From contig DASRBN010000025.1 of the NCBI GenBank assembly GCA_035653615.1, positions 236,901-300,900 of the forward strand: DNA of 64,000 nucleotides, in the 5' to 3' direction. The translations under genes were made by a program, and so were the position numbers. Below, piece after piece: positions 1 through 8,641 of the stretch; position 1 is the stretch's first letter, and each line of letters opens with the position of its first letter. This stretch comes from Ktedonobacteraceae bacterium (GTDB taxonomy: Bacteria; Chloroflexota; Ktedonobacteria; Ktedonobacterales; Ktedonobacteraceae). Under the pieces are notes generated by a model. That model searched no databases. It was not told where the DNA came from and saw nothing but the letters and a program-made list of their open reading frames with translations.

Positions 1-42
1 TTCTACTGGCGCTGCCACACAATGCTCCTCACTGCTGAAGAT

Positions 43-990
43 CTACTTTTCGTAGCGTATGCGTGGATCAAGGAACGCATAGCATATATCAATCAGTAAA
101 TTAGCGACCATATAGGAGAATGCCGAGAGTAAGACGACGCCCTGAACGACCGGGTAGTCTTTTGACAGGATGCTCATAATCGTCAACTGGCCAATACCGG
201 GCCAGAGGAAGATCGTTTCCACGATAAATGCCCCGGCCAGAATTGAGCCTATCTGCAGCCCAATAAGGGTAAGAACCGGCAGAAAAGCATTTCTGAGGGC
301 GTGGACGTAAGCCACGCGGCGCTCAGGCAGCCCTTTAGCGCGCGCGGTTCGTATGTAGTCCTGCCCCAGCGCTTCGAGCATATTGGCTCGTATCTGCCGC
401 ATATTGACGGCTACCACTCCTGTTCCGAGCGTTACCATAGGTAGGATGAGATCGCGAATATTACCCGCCGGATCATCACCGAATGCTGTATATCCGCCTG
501 GAGGGAACAGGCGGATATCGACGGCAAAGAAGAGAATAAGCACCAGCCCCAGGACGAACACCGGAATAGCCGTGCTAAACAGGCTGAACACGTTGACCAG
601 CCAGTCTCCTATCGAATTCGGGTGCGTGGAGGCATAGATACCAAGCGGGATGGCGAGAATCAGAGAATAAAGCAACGAGCAAATCCCCAGTTCTACCGTA
701 ACGGGCAGTCTCTGTTCAATTGCCTGCACTACCGGCTGTTGAAGCTGGATAGACTGCCCCAGGTTGCCTTGCAACGCCTGCCATAACCAGAGAACGAATT
801 GTACTGGTATTGGCTTATCCAGCCCCAGCTGGTGGTCTAAGGCCGCTACAGATTGCGGCGTCGCATATTCTCCCAGGAGAACACGCGCGGGATCACCCGG
901 AACGAGGTGAATCATCATGAATGTCAGGAAGCTCACAAGCAATGCGACGGGGAACATGAAAAGAATCCGCCGCAGGATATAACGCATCAC
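43..990 (-). CDS. ABC transporter permease, DppB/GsiC type
   Basis: Inner-membrane permease subunit of a peptide/nickel-type ABC importer. The 315-residue product has the typical N-terminal helix (RYILRRILFMFP), the VPGDPA motif after the first membrane segment, about six membrane helices, and an EAA-type loop (RTARAKGLPERR, about residue 215) that contacts the ATPase. GTG and ATG start codons lie side by side, with GAGGAG 7 to 10 bases upstream; either could be used. It follows the solute-binding protein on the same strand. The second permease and the ATPases are not in the window and may lie beyond the left edge. The peptide substrate is inferred from the family and from the neighbouring gamma-glutamyltransferase. 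Confidence 0.9.
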   Translation of the reverse strand: MMRYILRRILFMFPVALLVSFLTFMMIHLVPGDPARVLLGEYATPQSVAALDHQLGLDKPIPVQFVLWLWQALQGNLGQSIQLQQPVVQAIEQRLPVTVELGICSLLYSLILAIPLGIYASTHPNSIGDWLVNVFSLFSTAIPVFVLGLVLILFFAVDIRLFPPGGYTAFGDDPAGNIRDLILPMVTLGTGVVAVNMRQIRANMLEALGQDYIRTARAKGLPERRVAYVHALRNAFLPVLTLIGLQIGSILAGAFIVETIFLWPGIGQLTIMSILSKDYPVVQGVVLLSAFSYMVANLLIDICYAFLDPRIRYEK

Positions 991-1040
991 AGTAGCACTC
1001 CTCTAGACCTATCACATAGACCTATCATGCCATCAGGAAA

Positions 1041-1162
1041 GCACTCCACCCTGTCATACTGAGCGGCACTCCACCCTGTCATGCTGGGCGGCACTCCACC
1101 CTGTCATACTGAGCGAAGCGAAGAATCTGCCCATACCATCAGCAAAGCCCTCAGCATGACAG
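1041..1162. repeat. Three tandem 25-bp units ending in a dispersed TGTCATnCTGAGCG repeat
   Basis: A 25-bp unit (GCACTCCACC then CTGTCATACTGAGCG) occurs three times head to tail at 1041-1065, 1066-1090 and 1091-1115. The last copy continues as AAGCGAAGAATCT. The inverted sequence CTCAGCATGACAG at 1150-1162 can pair with 1101-1113 with one mismatch. The core recurs at 16735-16764, 20253-20266 and 21411-21437. It sits between the permease and binding-protein genes, so it could also form a stem in the operon message. Confidence 0.8.
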
Positions 1163-1178
1163 GCGAGTGGCCCTTCAC

Positions 1179-2768
1179 CTATGAACCGACGTACACGCTG
1201 GCAAAGTTCATCAATCCTGTAGGCAGGAGCGTGAAATTTTTGATATTCGTCCCGGTTGCCTGCTCGTTTACCCCATAGTTGATGAACACATAGGGGGCAT
1301 CCTGCAAGATTAACTGTTCTGCCTGCTGGTAGTCAGAAGTGCGCGTGGCTTGATCACTGGTCGCGCGTGCGGCCTCAAGGAGCGAGTCCACCTGCGGGTT
1401 CGAATACTGCATGTCGTTAAAGCCACCGCCAGTATGGAACCAGGAGTACATGTTTCCATCCGGGTCTGGGCGCCCGCTCCATCCTATCAGGGCCGCCTGG
1501 AAGTTAAAGGCAGATGTGTCATTGAGCAGGGTTGTGAACGTTTCCTGCTTGATGTTCACGGTAATACCGGCCGGCTGCAGTTCCGACTGAATGAACTGTG
1601 CCTCCTGAGCATTCAGCGGGGAGCCGCTGGTAATCAAGAGCGTGAAACTCACGCCGCTCGCCTTGCCCGCTTGCGCAAGTTCAGATTTGGCGTTGTTGAT
1701 GTTGTAGCTATAAGGCGCGAAGCTGCTGTTGTATGCCCAGCTAGCCGGAGAGAGCGGTCCCTGGGCAACAACTCCAATCCCTTTCAAGACAGTATTGACA
1801 ATCTCGTTGCGGTTCACTCCCCACTCGATAGCCCGGCGAACGTGGACGTTGTTGAATGGGGCAACCTTTGTGTTGAGCATGAACCCAAAGAAGCTTAATC
1901 CGGGCTCCTGTTTGTAAACAAGGCTGGGATTGGACTTCGCGGAAGCTACCTCGGTTGGACCGAGATCATCGGCGACGTTGATGGTGCCGGTTTCAAGGTT
2001 GGAGTACATCACACTCTCATTGGTGATGGGAACGTAGCGAATTGATTGCAGGTACGGTAAGGCGTTCCCCTGGGCATCTTTCATCCAATAATGCGGGTTC
2101 TTTACGATAGTGAGGTGATCGCCTTTCACCCATTCCTTAAACGTGAACGGGCCAGAGCCGGCATTGACCGGGCCATTTGCCAGACTGCTGCCTAGCTTTT
2201 GCACGGCAGTTGGCGAAAGCATCATACCGGCGCGATCGGTCAGCGCTGCCAGCAGGGGCGCAAAAGGCTTTTTCAGCGTGAACTGCACGTGCGAGGCATC
2301 CACAGCCGTCACCGATTGCACGCTGGATATCTCGCTATAGCGTGGCGAAGTCGGCGTCTTCAAAATGCGGTTGATGTTGAAGACAACCGCGTCGGCGTTG
2401 AACGGCGTGCCATCCTGGAACTTCACATCGGTGCGCAAGGTGAATACAAGTTGTGTCGGAGACGTATACGACCATGATGTAGCGAGGTCTGGTACGATGG
2501 AATTGTTGGCATCGAGCCTGACCAGCGTGTCGTAAATGTTCAGCATCACCTGTCGGTCGTACAACGAGGTCGATAGTAATGGATCGAGTGTAGTTACGTC
2601 AGCATCAAGTCCAACCTTGATGTTTCCACCGAACTTCGACGATGAATTGGTAGCCTGCGTACCACTGCTACCACACGCTGCCAGAATTGTTACAAGACAG
2701 AACATTGCTACGAGTTGGAAAAATAACTTCTGAGAGCGGACGCATTGCACGGGGGGATGATACTTCAT
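1179..2768 (-). CDS. ABC transporter solute-binding lipoprotein, family 5 (peptide/oligopeptide)
   Basis: Extracellular substrate-binding component of the importer. The 529-residue protein starts with a hydrophobic signal ending in a lipobox LAAC, with Cys at about residue 32, followed by a Ser/Asn-rich linker. The mature part opens with GGNIKVGLDADVTTLDPL and has other family-5 hallmarks (DLATSW, FTLRTDVKFQDGTPF, VRRAIEWGVNR). The start is well placed: AAGGAGG lies 8 bases upstream. It has its own strong promoter about 90 bp upstream, so it can be expressed apart from the gamma-glutamyltransferase gene. Ligand specificity cannot be read from the sequence. Confidence 0.93.
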   Translation of the reverse strand: MKYHPPVQCVRSQKLFFQLVAMFCLVTILAACGSSGTQATNSSSKFGGNIKVGLDADVTTLDPLLSTSLYDRQVMLNIYDTLVRLDANNSIVPDLATSWSYTSPTQLVFTLRTDVKFQDGTPFNADAVVFNINRILKTPTSPRYSEISSVQSVTAVDASHVQFTLKKPFAPLLAALTDRAGMMLSPTAVQKLGSSLANGPVNAGSGPFTFKEWVKGDHLTIVKNPHYWMKDAQGNALPYLQSIRYVPITNESVMYSNLETGTINVADDLGPTEVASAKSNPSLVYKQEPGLSFFGFMLNTKVAPFNNVHVRRAIEWGVNRNEIVNTVLKGIGVVAQGPLSPASWAYNSSFAPYSYNINNAKSELAQAGKASGVSFTLLITSGSPLNAQEAQFIQSELQPAGITVNIKQETFTTLLNDTSAFNFQAALIGWSGRPDPDGNMYSWFHTGGGFNDMQYSNPQVDSLLEAARATSDQATRTSDYQQAEQLILQDAPYVFINYGVNEQATGTNIKNFTLLPTGLMNFASVYVGS

Positions 2769-2817
2769 GAACCGGACCTCCTTGTTCTAGGATGATACCA
2801 GATGATGTGGATTCAAC

Positions 2818-2835
2818 TGTTCAATTAGCTGAACA
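2818..2835. promoter_or_regulatory. Inverted repeat TGTTCA-N6-TGAACA, likely operator
   Basis: A perfect 6-bp inverted repeat with a 6-bp spacer lies about 15-30 bases downstream of the predicted start of the binding-protein transcript. A further half-site TGAACA (2851-2856) touches the -10 box. This is the layout of a repressor site; no regulator gene is adjacent. Confidence 0.5.
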
Positions 2836-2855
2836 ATGCGTACTACTATATGAAC

Positions 2856-2884
2856 AGTATAATTTGGGGAAAAGCATATGTCAA
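2856..2884 (-). promoter_or_regulatory. Sigma-70-like promoter of the binding-protein gene
   Basis: On the minus strand TTGACA (2879-2884), a 17-bp spacer and TATACT (2856-2861) form a near-consensus promoter, about 90 bp before the start codon at 2768. Confidence 0.75.
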
Positions 2885-3020
2885 TGTTCACTTGCTTCTT
2901 TTGCGCGGTTGGGGATGTTTTACCCTGTTGTAGATGATGTGAGAGCCGGACAAACGTTTCCTCGTCTGCCGGCCCTGCTCTCTATCCTTGCCTGTTTTAC
3001 TTGTCTGGCCGATGTTTGCT

Positions 3021-4619
3021 TTACCAGGCGGCGGCCAAACTTTCGGCGCGCGGGTCGGCTCCTCCCTGCATCATGCCTGTCTGTGCATCGAATGTAATAC
3101 CCTGCGCATAGCCCATACCTGTTTCCCATGCGCCCAGTTCTTCCACCTGGTGGCCGCGCTGGCGTAAAACTGCCAGCGTTGCTGGCGGAAAGCGGTCTTC
3201 CACGCGCAGTAGCTCTATACCGTTTGCCGCACCGTGGATCCAGCGCGGCATCTCGATAGCTTCCTGGATGTTCAGCCCAAAACGCGCTATCGCGGTATAG
3301 ACCTGCAAATGAATCTGGGGCTGTCCATCACCGCCCATCGTACCAAAGACCATCGCGGGTCTGCCATCGCGCAGCGCCATCGATGGGATCAGCGTGTGCA
3401 GCGTTCGTTTGCCTGGCGCAAGCGCGTTCGCGGCAGCTGGGTCGAGCGAAAAATATGCTCCTCGATTCTGGAGAACGATGCCCGTATCATCCACAACGAC
3501 GCCGCTTCCGAAGCCCATATAATTACTCTGAATGAGCGAAACGACGTTACCCTCTCTATCAGCCGCGCAGAGATATATCGTATCGCCACCAAAACTGCCG
3601 GGTGCAACGGACGGTTGCGCTCTAACTGGGTCGATGAGCGCCGCTCTTTGGCTCAGATAGTCCGGCTCAATGAGTGCTGCCGGATTGAATCGCATATAGG
3701 CAGGGTCAGTAAGATAAGCATCACGGTCCGCGAAAGCCAGCTTTTTCGCCTCGACCGCCATGTGGATGGTATCCGGCGATAACGGGCCATCGCCGAGGGA
3801 CAGGCGATCCAGGATTCCAAGCATTTGAAGGGCCGTCACGCCCTGGGTATTGGGTGGCAGTTCATAGATGCTCAGGTCCGCAAATGGAACGCTGAGGGGT
3901 GTGACCCATTCGCTCTGGTGCGCGGCCAGGTCTTCGCGGGTAATCAAGCCGCCCTCGCGCGCAAAAAACGCGGCGACCTGTTCCGCGATCTCTCCCCGGT
4001 AAAACGCTGAGGATCCCTCTCTGGCGATGGTTCGTAGCGTTTGTGCCAGTGTAGGAAAGCGGATTATTGTTCCGGCTGCAGGAACAGAGCCACCGGGCAA
4101 GAAGTGGGCGTGCCAGGAGCGATGAATACCTTCTCTTCTACTCATACGTGTCAGGGCATCATGCAGGTCCGGTCCCACGGCCACGCCCTCTTCGGCGTAG
4201 GAAATAGCCGGGGCAAGCGCCTGCGCCAGCCCCAAACGGCCAAAATGTTGCTCTGCCTCATCCCATCCGGCGGCGCATCCAGGAACAGTGACTGTGTGGA
4301 TACCCAGCACGGGCATAGATGTATAGCCCAGGGCGCGGTAGCGTTCGATAGTTGCTGCCCGCGCTGAGCGCCCGCTGCCGTTCAATCCAGAGAGTTTTCC
4401 GCTGGCAGCGTCGTAGATAAGCATGAAGACATCGCCGCCGAGTCCGCAGACAAAAGGATACACAACCTGGAGAACGGCGCTTGCTGCTACTGCCGCATCA
4501 ACGGCGTTGCCCCCACCTTTCAGAAGTTCCAACCCTGCTTCTGCTGCCAGATAATGCGGCGCAACAACCATACCCTTTCGAGCGAAGGTGATGGGACGAT
4601 GCAAGGAAAGTGAGGACAT
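3021..4619 (-). CDS. Gamma-glutamyltransferase family protein (YwrD-like)
   Basis: N-terminal-nucleophile hydrolase that removes or transfers gamma-glutamyl groups. From the ATG at 4619 the product is 532 residues. That start has AAAGGA upstream and begins the conserved region (ARKGMVVAPHYLAAEAGLEL, GGNAVDAAVA, GGDVFMLIYD). The autoprocessing site is the GGDTIYL segment, making Thr347 the expected nucleophile, followed by NVVSLIQSNY and GFGSGVV as in the YwrD branch. No signal peptide is visible, so it is probably cytoplasmic. The reading frame stays open upstream to 4883, but that part lacks family similarity. Downstream on the same strand are the peptide-type transporter genes, suggesting uptake followed by hydrolysis of gamma-glutamyl or related peptides (inference). 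Confidence 0.9.
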   Translation of the reverse strand: MSSLSLHRPITFARKGMVVAPHYLAAEAGLELLKGGGNAVDAAVAASAVLQVVYPFVCGLGGDVFMLIYDAASGKLSGLNGSGRSARAATIERYRALGYTSMPVLGIHTVTVPGCAAGWDEAEQHFGRLGLAQALAPAISYAEEGVAVGPDLHDALTRMSRREGIHRSWHAHFLPGGSVPAAGTIIRFPTLAQTLRTIAREGSSAFYRGEIAEQVAAFFAREGGLITREDLAAHQSEWVTPLSVPFADLSIYELPPNTQGVTALQMLGILDRLSLGDGPLSPDTIHMAVEAKKLAFADRDAYLTDPAYMRFNPAALIEPDYLSQRAALIDPVRAQPSVAPGSFGGDTIYLCAADREGNVVSLIQSNYMGFGSGVVVDDTGIVLQNRGAYFSLDPAAANALAPGKRTLHTLIPSMALRDGRPAMVFGTMGGDGQPQIHLQVYTAIARFGLNIQEAIEMPRWIHGAANGIELLRVEDRFPPATLAVLRQRGHQVEELGAWETGMGYAQGITFDAQTGMMQGGADPRAESLAAAW

Positions 4620-4688
4620 GTTCTCTGTTCCTTTCTGCCTTTTCCGGTTCCCTATACTTTTCTCCTGTGTTTTATAGCGCTTATGTAG

Positions 4689-4717
4689 GTTATAGTACGC
4701 GTTTTCAGGGAATGCAA
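4689..4717 (-). promoter_or_regulatory. Promoter of the gamma-glutamyltransferase gene
   Basis: Minus-strand TTGCAT (4712-4717), 17-bp spacer and TATAAC (4689-4694), about 70 bp upstream of the ATG at 4619. The -35 box is only a partial match. Confidence 0.5.
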
Positions 4718-4725
4718 ATTCTGTA

Positions 4726-6309
4726 TCAGGCTTTTGGGATGTGAGCGCGGTCCTTCTTTCCTGTTCCCACCAGGGCTGCGTCGTTTGCTGCCGTGACTCG
4801 CTTCCTCCATATCCAGTAGGAGCCGTCGCCATAAGCGCTGTGCATGGGGATTCTCGCAACGAGCTGGTAGTCCTGGCTGGCATTCAGGCTTTGTGTGATA
4901 TGTCTGGCCAGGGCCGCGTGATACCCATAACTCAGTTCAATCATCTCGAAGTATCCGGCTTGAATTGCGGCCGTATAGGCCGCTTCTCCTGAAAGCTCCC
5001 GTTTGTCCGCAGCGATGTACACGAAATAGTCCAGGCTACTCCACTGCCAGATATCGGTCTGCTTCTGTAAGCTATAGCGCAACACATCATAATCTTCCGC
5101 CAGGTAGTGATCCTTTCCTTTGTGTACTTGCGGTTGCAAGAATGTGGTCAGCTGTGTACTCGAAGGCCAGCCCTCGTAGAGCAGAGATGCTTGCTGGATA
5201 CCCGAAAGGAAGATCAGCAGGCATAGTGCCAGCACAGCCAGCCAGGAAAGACCACCCATGTATCTGTGTAGCACGTTGACGAAGAAGGCAGTGATATAGC
5301 CGACCAGCGGGGCCAGAAAGATCATACAGAACGCCAGGTGCTTGTCCAGTGAGACCATTTCTCCCCTGGTCGTGTGATAGAGCGGGACGAGCAATGCTGA
5401 GCCAAAGAATAGCAGGCCGGTCAGCACGCGCTTCCTGCCACACAGCGGCAGGGCCAGCAAACCGAGCGCGAAAAAGATCCCGGTCGTGGTTGCGATATGT
5501 CCTATGACCACCAGCGCTGGGGCAGCAGTGAGGCTGACGCGATTGATGGTTGTCACGTTCATTCCGGTGAGCGCCTGCTGATCCATCACCAGGAAAGCGA
5601 GAAGGCCTGTTATGATCAATGACGTGAGCGCCAGGTGTAAGCGGTCGAGCATCTCCCGCCATCCCTGCTGTTGCCAGCTCCACCAGGCAAGCAGGGCCAG
5701 TATCGTTGGGATGAATAACAATCCGGCGTACTTGGCGGCAACCATGAGCATCAGCAAAGGACCGAATACCAGCAGGCGGCGGTCCGATGCCGCCTGGCTG
5801 GCCCAGAGGCAGAAGGTTAGCGCCAGTGCCAGCAAACAGCAACACAGGGCATCGTAGGTAGCCAGGCGTCCCACAAACAGGACCGACCCGCCGCAGGCGA
5901 AAATGAAAGCCGCGAGCAGCGCGCTTGTACGATCAAACAGCCGGAGCGTCAGGCCATAGACGCAGGTGGTGGCGATCAGCATACAAAGCAGGCTGAACAG
6001 ACGTGCCATCTCCAGTCCTCCCAGCAAATCGAGCAAGCCCGCTATGGGCGGGTAAAAGAAAGGATAGCCGGAAAAATACAGGCCATACGGCTCCAGATAC
6101 GTTGCCTGGCCCTGCCATCGGAGCAGAATCTGGTGTCCGGCTAACAGGTAGAGGGCTTCATCCTGGAAAGGCGTATTGTTGAGTAGGAGCAGAGAAGTGC
6201 TGGCTTGCACGAGCAGGATAAAGGGCAGCAGGAACCACGAGAGCCAACCGTTGAAACTGGCCCCTTGCTCCGAACGTTTCTTTATGCGTACTGAAGAACT
6301 CACCTGCAT
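4726..6309 (-). CDS. GT-C fold membrane glycosyltransferase, ArnT/GT39-like
   Basis: Polytopic membrane protein of about 527 residues from the ATG at 6309, which has GGGAG nine bases upstream; the open frame extends to 6492 without similarity. After the first membrane segment it has the NNTPFQDEALYLLAGH segment, where the acidic DE pair in the first extracytoplasmic loop is typical of lipid-phosphosugar-dependent transferases. About ten further hydrophobic helices follow, then a soluble C-terminal part. The family moves a sugar from a polyprenyl-phosphate donor to an acceptor outside the membrane. Donor and acceptor are unknown. It stands alone, upstream of the gamma-glutamyltransferase gene on the same strand. 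Confidence 0.75.
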   Translation of the reverse strand: MQVSSSVRIKKRSEQGASFNGWLSWFLLPFILLVQASTSLLLLNNTPFQDEALYLLAGHQILLRWQGQATYLEPYGLYFSGYPFFYPPIAGLLDLLGGLEMARLFSLLCMLIATTCVYGLTLRLFDRTSALLAAFIFACGGSVLFVGRLATYDALCCCLLALALTFCLWASQAASDRRLLVFGPLLMLMVAAKYAGLLFIPTILALLAWWSWQQQGWREMLDRLHLALTSLIITGLLAFLVMDQQALTGMNVTTINRVSLTAAPALVVIGHIATTTGIFFALGLLALPLCGRKRVLTGLLFFGSALLVPLYHTTRGEMVSLDKHLAFCMIFLAPLVGYITAFFVNVLHRYMGGLSWLAVLALCLLIFLSGIQQASLLYEGWPSSTQLTTFLQPQVHKGKDHYLAEDYDVLRYSLQKQTDIWQWSSLDYFVYIAADKRELSGEAAYTAAIQAGYFEMIELSYGYHAALARHITQSLNASQDYQLVARIPMHSAYGDGSYWIWRKRVTAANDAALVGTGKKDRAHIPKA

Positions 6310-6539
6310 GCGTACTGGCTCCCGAATTGAGTGCCCATCACAGCTGAGCGTGCCGTAATGCCAGGCCAAAGAACAAAGCAGCAGTTGCATTGACGAATGC
6401 CTGCTATCAGATAACATGCTCCCGTCGAGCCGAGAGGGCATACTCCTGTAAAGGAGACGTTTGAGACCGGGGCGCCGTAGCGGTGTTATCACTCGCGTCA
6501 GATGCCGGATTGGACGGTAGAGCCAGGCTTTCCCGCCAA

Positions 6540-6698
6540 CTATGAATCGTTCGGGCAGACGCGCACGCGCATCCCGGTATACAGGCCCAGAACGTGACCA
6601 TCTTTACTGACAAAGTAGTAGCCCTCGAATGTATGAGGTTCAGTACGCGTTTGATCCAGCGTAACAAGGGTATACTCGAGACCGGGAATGACTCCCAA
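6540..6698 (-). CDS. Possible 52-residue protein, unknown
   Basis: A short minus-strand frame opens with TTG at 6698, six bases after GGAG, and ends at 6540. The product starts MGVIPGLEYTLVTLDQT, contains EGYYFVSKDGHVLG and ends RVCPNDS. The composition is protein-like, with beta-strand-type alternation, but I do not recognise it. It may be the tail of a decayed gene, since stop codons lie just upstream in the same frame. Confidence 0.3.
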   Translation of the reverse strand: MGVIPGLEYTLVTLDQTRTEPHTFEGYYFVSKDGHVLGLYTGMRVRVCPNDS

Positions 6699-6760
6699 GC
6701 CCTACTCCTACCATCAATGCCAGCTCAATTACCCAGCCAGTTTGTGATCGTCTCTCGGTA

Positions 6761-7009
6761 TGACGCATAGCTGTGCTACCTCAAGACGCAACCTGGTGCC
6801 AAATACCTGGCGTCACCACGGGTCGCGAAATCGATGATACGCTAGCCGCGGCACTGGCAGGTTATCCAGATCATCTCATACTGCTGCGCCCGGACCATTA
6901 TGTCGCAGCCTGCATTCCGGTATCGGATATCGCTCGCGGAAGCGAGATCGTCAGCGCCCTTCATGCAGAGTACCTGGAGATCAACCGAAGGAAGGAATTT
7001 GTAAGATGA
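6761..7009 (+). pseudogene. C-terminal relic of a class A flavin monooxygenase
   Basis: The reading frame after a stop at 6758 encodes about 82 residues, including the LRPDHYVAACIP segment. That resembles the thioredoxin-like C-terminal domain of FAD-dependent aromatic hydroxylases (usual form RPDgYVAwR). The FAD-binding N-terminal 400 or so residues are absent. Lying directly before an intact gentisate dioxygenase gene, it is probably what remains of the hydroxylase that once supplied gentisate. The function is lost unless the fragment is expressed separately. Confidence 0.55.
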
Positions 7010-7179
7010 GGGAAAAGAGGTTGACTTGATACCGATAGCTTTTGTAGGATGTCAATATCATTCATAGCGATGACCTGCCGAGCTCCTGTGTAATGCGCTA
7101 TTCACAGGACGAGTACCAGGCGTTTTCACGTATACGGACTGCTTCTCTGGCTGGTAGCTGGAGAGAAAGGAGAGAAAAG

Positions 7180-8316
7180 ATGGGCATTGATATGAGTCAT
7201 GCGCAGACCGTCGAGGTCGGCTATGACGAGTTTTGCGGGGCGCTGGCGGCGCGCGATCTCAAGCCGTTGTGGAAAATTGCCAGGCAGTTGATGCCGGAGG
7301 TGCCACTACCGACCACCCAGGCCTGGCTCTGGAAGTGGGACGACGTGCTGCCGCTTGCCAAACGCGCCGGAGAACTGATTACGCTGGAACGCGGCGGGGA
7401 CAGGAGGGTGCTGGCCCTCGCCAATCCAGGGTTGAATGGCCTGCCTTTCACCAGCACGACGTTGTGGGGCGCGCTACAATACCTCGGCCCGCACGAATCG
7501 GCCCCCGCGCACCGGCATACGCCCAGCGCTATCCGCTTCGTCCTCACCGGCTCGGGCGTCTACACGACAGTCAACGGCGATGCCTGTGACATGGAGCCGG
7601 GCGACTTGATCCTGACGCCTATCTGGAACTGGCACGACCACAACAACCGCAGCGACGAGCCGATGGTGTGGTTCGATGGCCTGGACTTGCCCCTTTTGAC
7701 CACACTGGAGTCGATCTTCTTCGAAAACCACCCCAACCAGCTGCAGCCGGTAGAGGGTCACAATCTCTCCGAACAAGGCTTCTCCGGGGTCGGGCTGCGC
7801 GAGTTGGGCGCCAGCTCTCCCGTTGCCCACTCGCCACTGCTGCGCTACCGCTGGGCCGAGACTGAGCGCACCCTGGAGGCGTTGCACCGGGCGCGCGGCG
7901 GCCCCATGGCCAGCCTGGAGTTTGTCAACCCGCTCACGGGTACGCCGGCCGTCGCCACCTTCGCTTGCGAGATGCATCGTCTCTACCCTGGCGAGCGCAC
8001 TGCTACGAAACGCAAGACAGGCAGTTCCATCTACGTGGTTTTTCAGGGCAGCGGCCGCTCGGTCATCAATGGTGTGCGCTTCGACTGGGGCCCCGGCGAT
8101 ATTTTCGTCACCCCCTCCTGGGCCAGCGTTGATCACCAGGCCGAGGAGCAGGCCGACCTGTTCGCCGTCAGCGACCGGCCCGTCTTACAGGCGCTCTATC
8201 TCTACCGTGAAGAGAAACTGCCGGAGCACCAGGAGATCAGCGGAACATTTGTGCCGCTCAAGGGTGCAATAAGTACTGCCGACGCGACCCAAAATGGGCA
8301 GAGCACGTCCTGGTAG
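7180..8316 (+). CDS. Gentisate 1,2-dioxygenase
   Basis: Bicupin ring-cleavage enzyme: opens gentisate (2,5-dihydroxybenzoate) to maleylpyruvate with Fe(II) and O2. The 378-residue product from ATG 7180 has AAGGAG 7-8 bases upstream; a longer start at 7093 is possible but lacks such a site. The first cupin carries HRH (about 111-113) and a later WHDH (about 151-154), giving the expected iron ligands, with EPGDLILTP between them. The second cupin (GSSIYVVFQGSG, WGPGDIFVTP) has mostly lost its histidines, as usual in this family. Maleylpyruvate isomerase and hydrolase genes are not nearby, so the pathway is incomplete here. Confidence 0.9.
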   Translation: MGIDMSHAQTVEVGYDEFCGALAARDLKPLWKIARQLMPEVPLPTTQAWLWKWDDVLPLAKRAGELITLERGGDRRVLALANPGLNGLPFTSTTLWGALQYLGPHESAPAHRHTPSAIRFVLTGSGVYTTVNGDACDMEPGDLILTPIWNWHDHNNRSDEPMVWFDGLDLPLLTTLESIFFENHPNQLQPVEGHNLSEQGFSGVGLRELGASSPVAHSPLLRYRWAETERTLEALHRARGGPMASLEFVNPLTGTPAVATFACEMHRLYPGERTATKRKTGSSIYVVFQGSGRSVINGVRFDWGPGDIFVTPSWASVDHQAEEQADLFAVSDRPVLQALYLYREEKLPEHQEISGTFVPLKGAISTADATQNGQSTSW

Positions 8317-8380
8317 GCCTCCTTGTTTTTGTGCAAAAGTTCTCGTGGTTGTCAACCGTTTTTCTGTTCTACCACAGCTA

Positions 8381-8482
8381 CTGTAGGGACAGGGGCAAGC
8401 CCCTGTCCTGCTTGGGGCGTGAGGCAGGCAGCAGGCCCTGTGCGTGTTGGGCGGGGGCAGGGACGAGCCGCTGTCCCTACAG
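8381..8482. repeat. 102-bp palindromic element with 12-bp terminal inverted repeats
   Basis: CTGTAGGGACAG (8381-8392) and CTGTCCCTACAG (8471-8482) are perfect inverted ends. The GC-rich interior has a nested hairpin (CAGGGGC-AA-GCCCCTG). It fills part of the 325-bp gap between the converging gentisate dioxygenase and exporter genes. It could be a miniature mobile element or a REP-type repeat that also ends transcription. Confidence 0.6.
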
Positions 8483-8641
8483 GACACGATGATGGTGATT
8501 CCCCGATTCGATGGGAAAAATTCATCAGAACCTGGTGATCCTGAGCAAACTGAAAGGGCTCAAGTATTACCTGCCGAGAGGCGTTTGGGCGTGCTTGTTT
8601 TCTTGCCACGGAGAACCTCCTTACCATCCTCACTCCAAGAT

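Noticed and set aside
1381..1420. GGGTTCGAAT resembling a tRNA T-loop
   Set aside because: Lies within the binding-protein coding sequence and no cloverleaf can be drawn around it.
4620..4883. N-terminal extension of the gamma-glutamyltransferase to 4883
   Set aside because: The added 88 residues have no similarity and cross the predicted promoter; ATG 4619 has a good ribosome site.
5087..5845. Open frame of 252 codons inside the glycosyltransferase gene
   Set aside because: Out-of-frame shadow of a gene with clear membrane-enzyme motifs; no family similarity or ribosome site.
7474..8136. 220-codon minus-strand frame opposite gentisate dioxygenase
   Set aside because: Antisense shadow in GC-rich coding DNA; the plus strand has both cupin domains.
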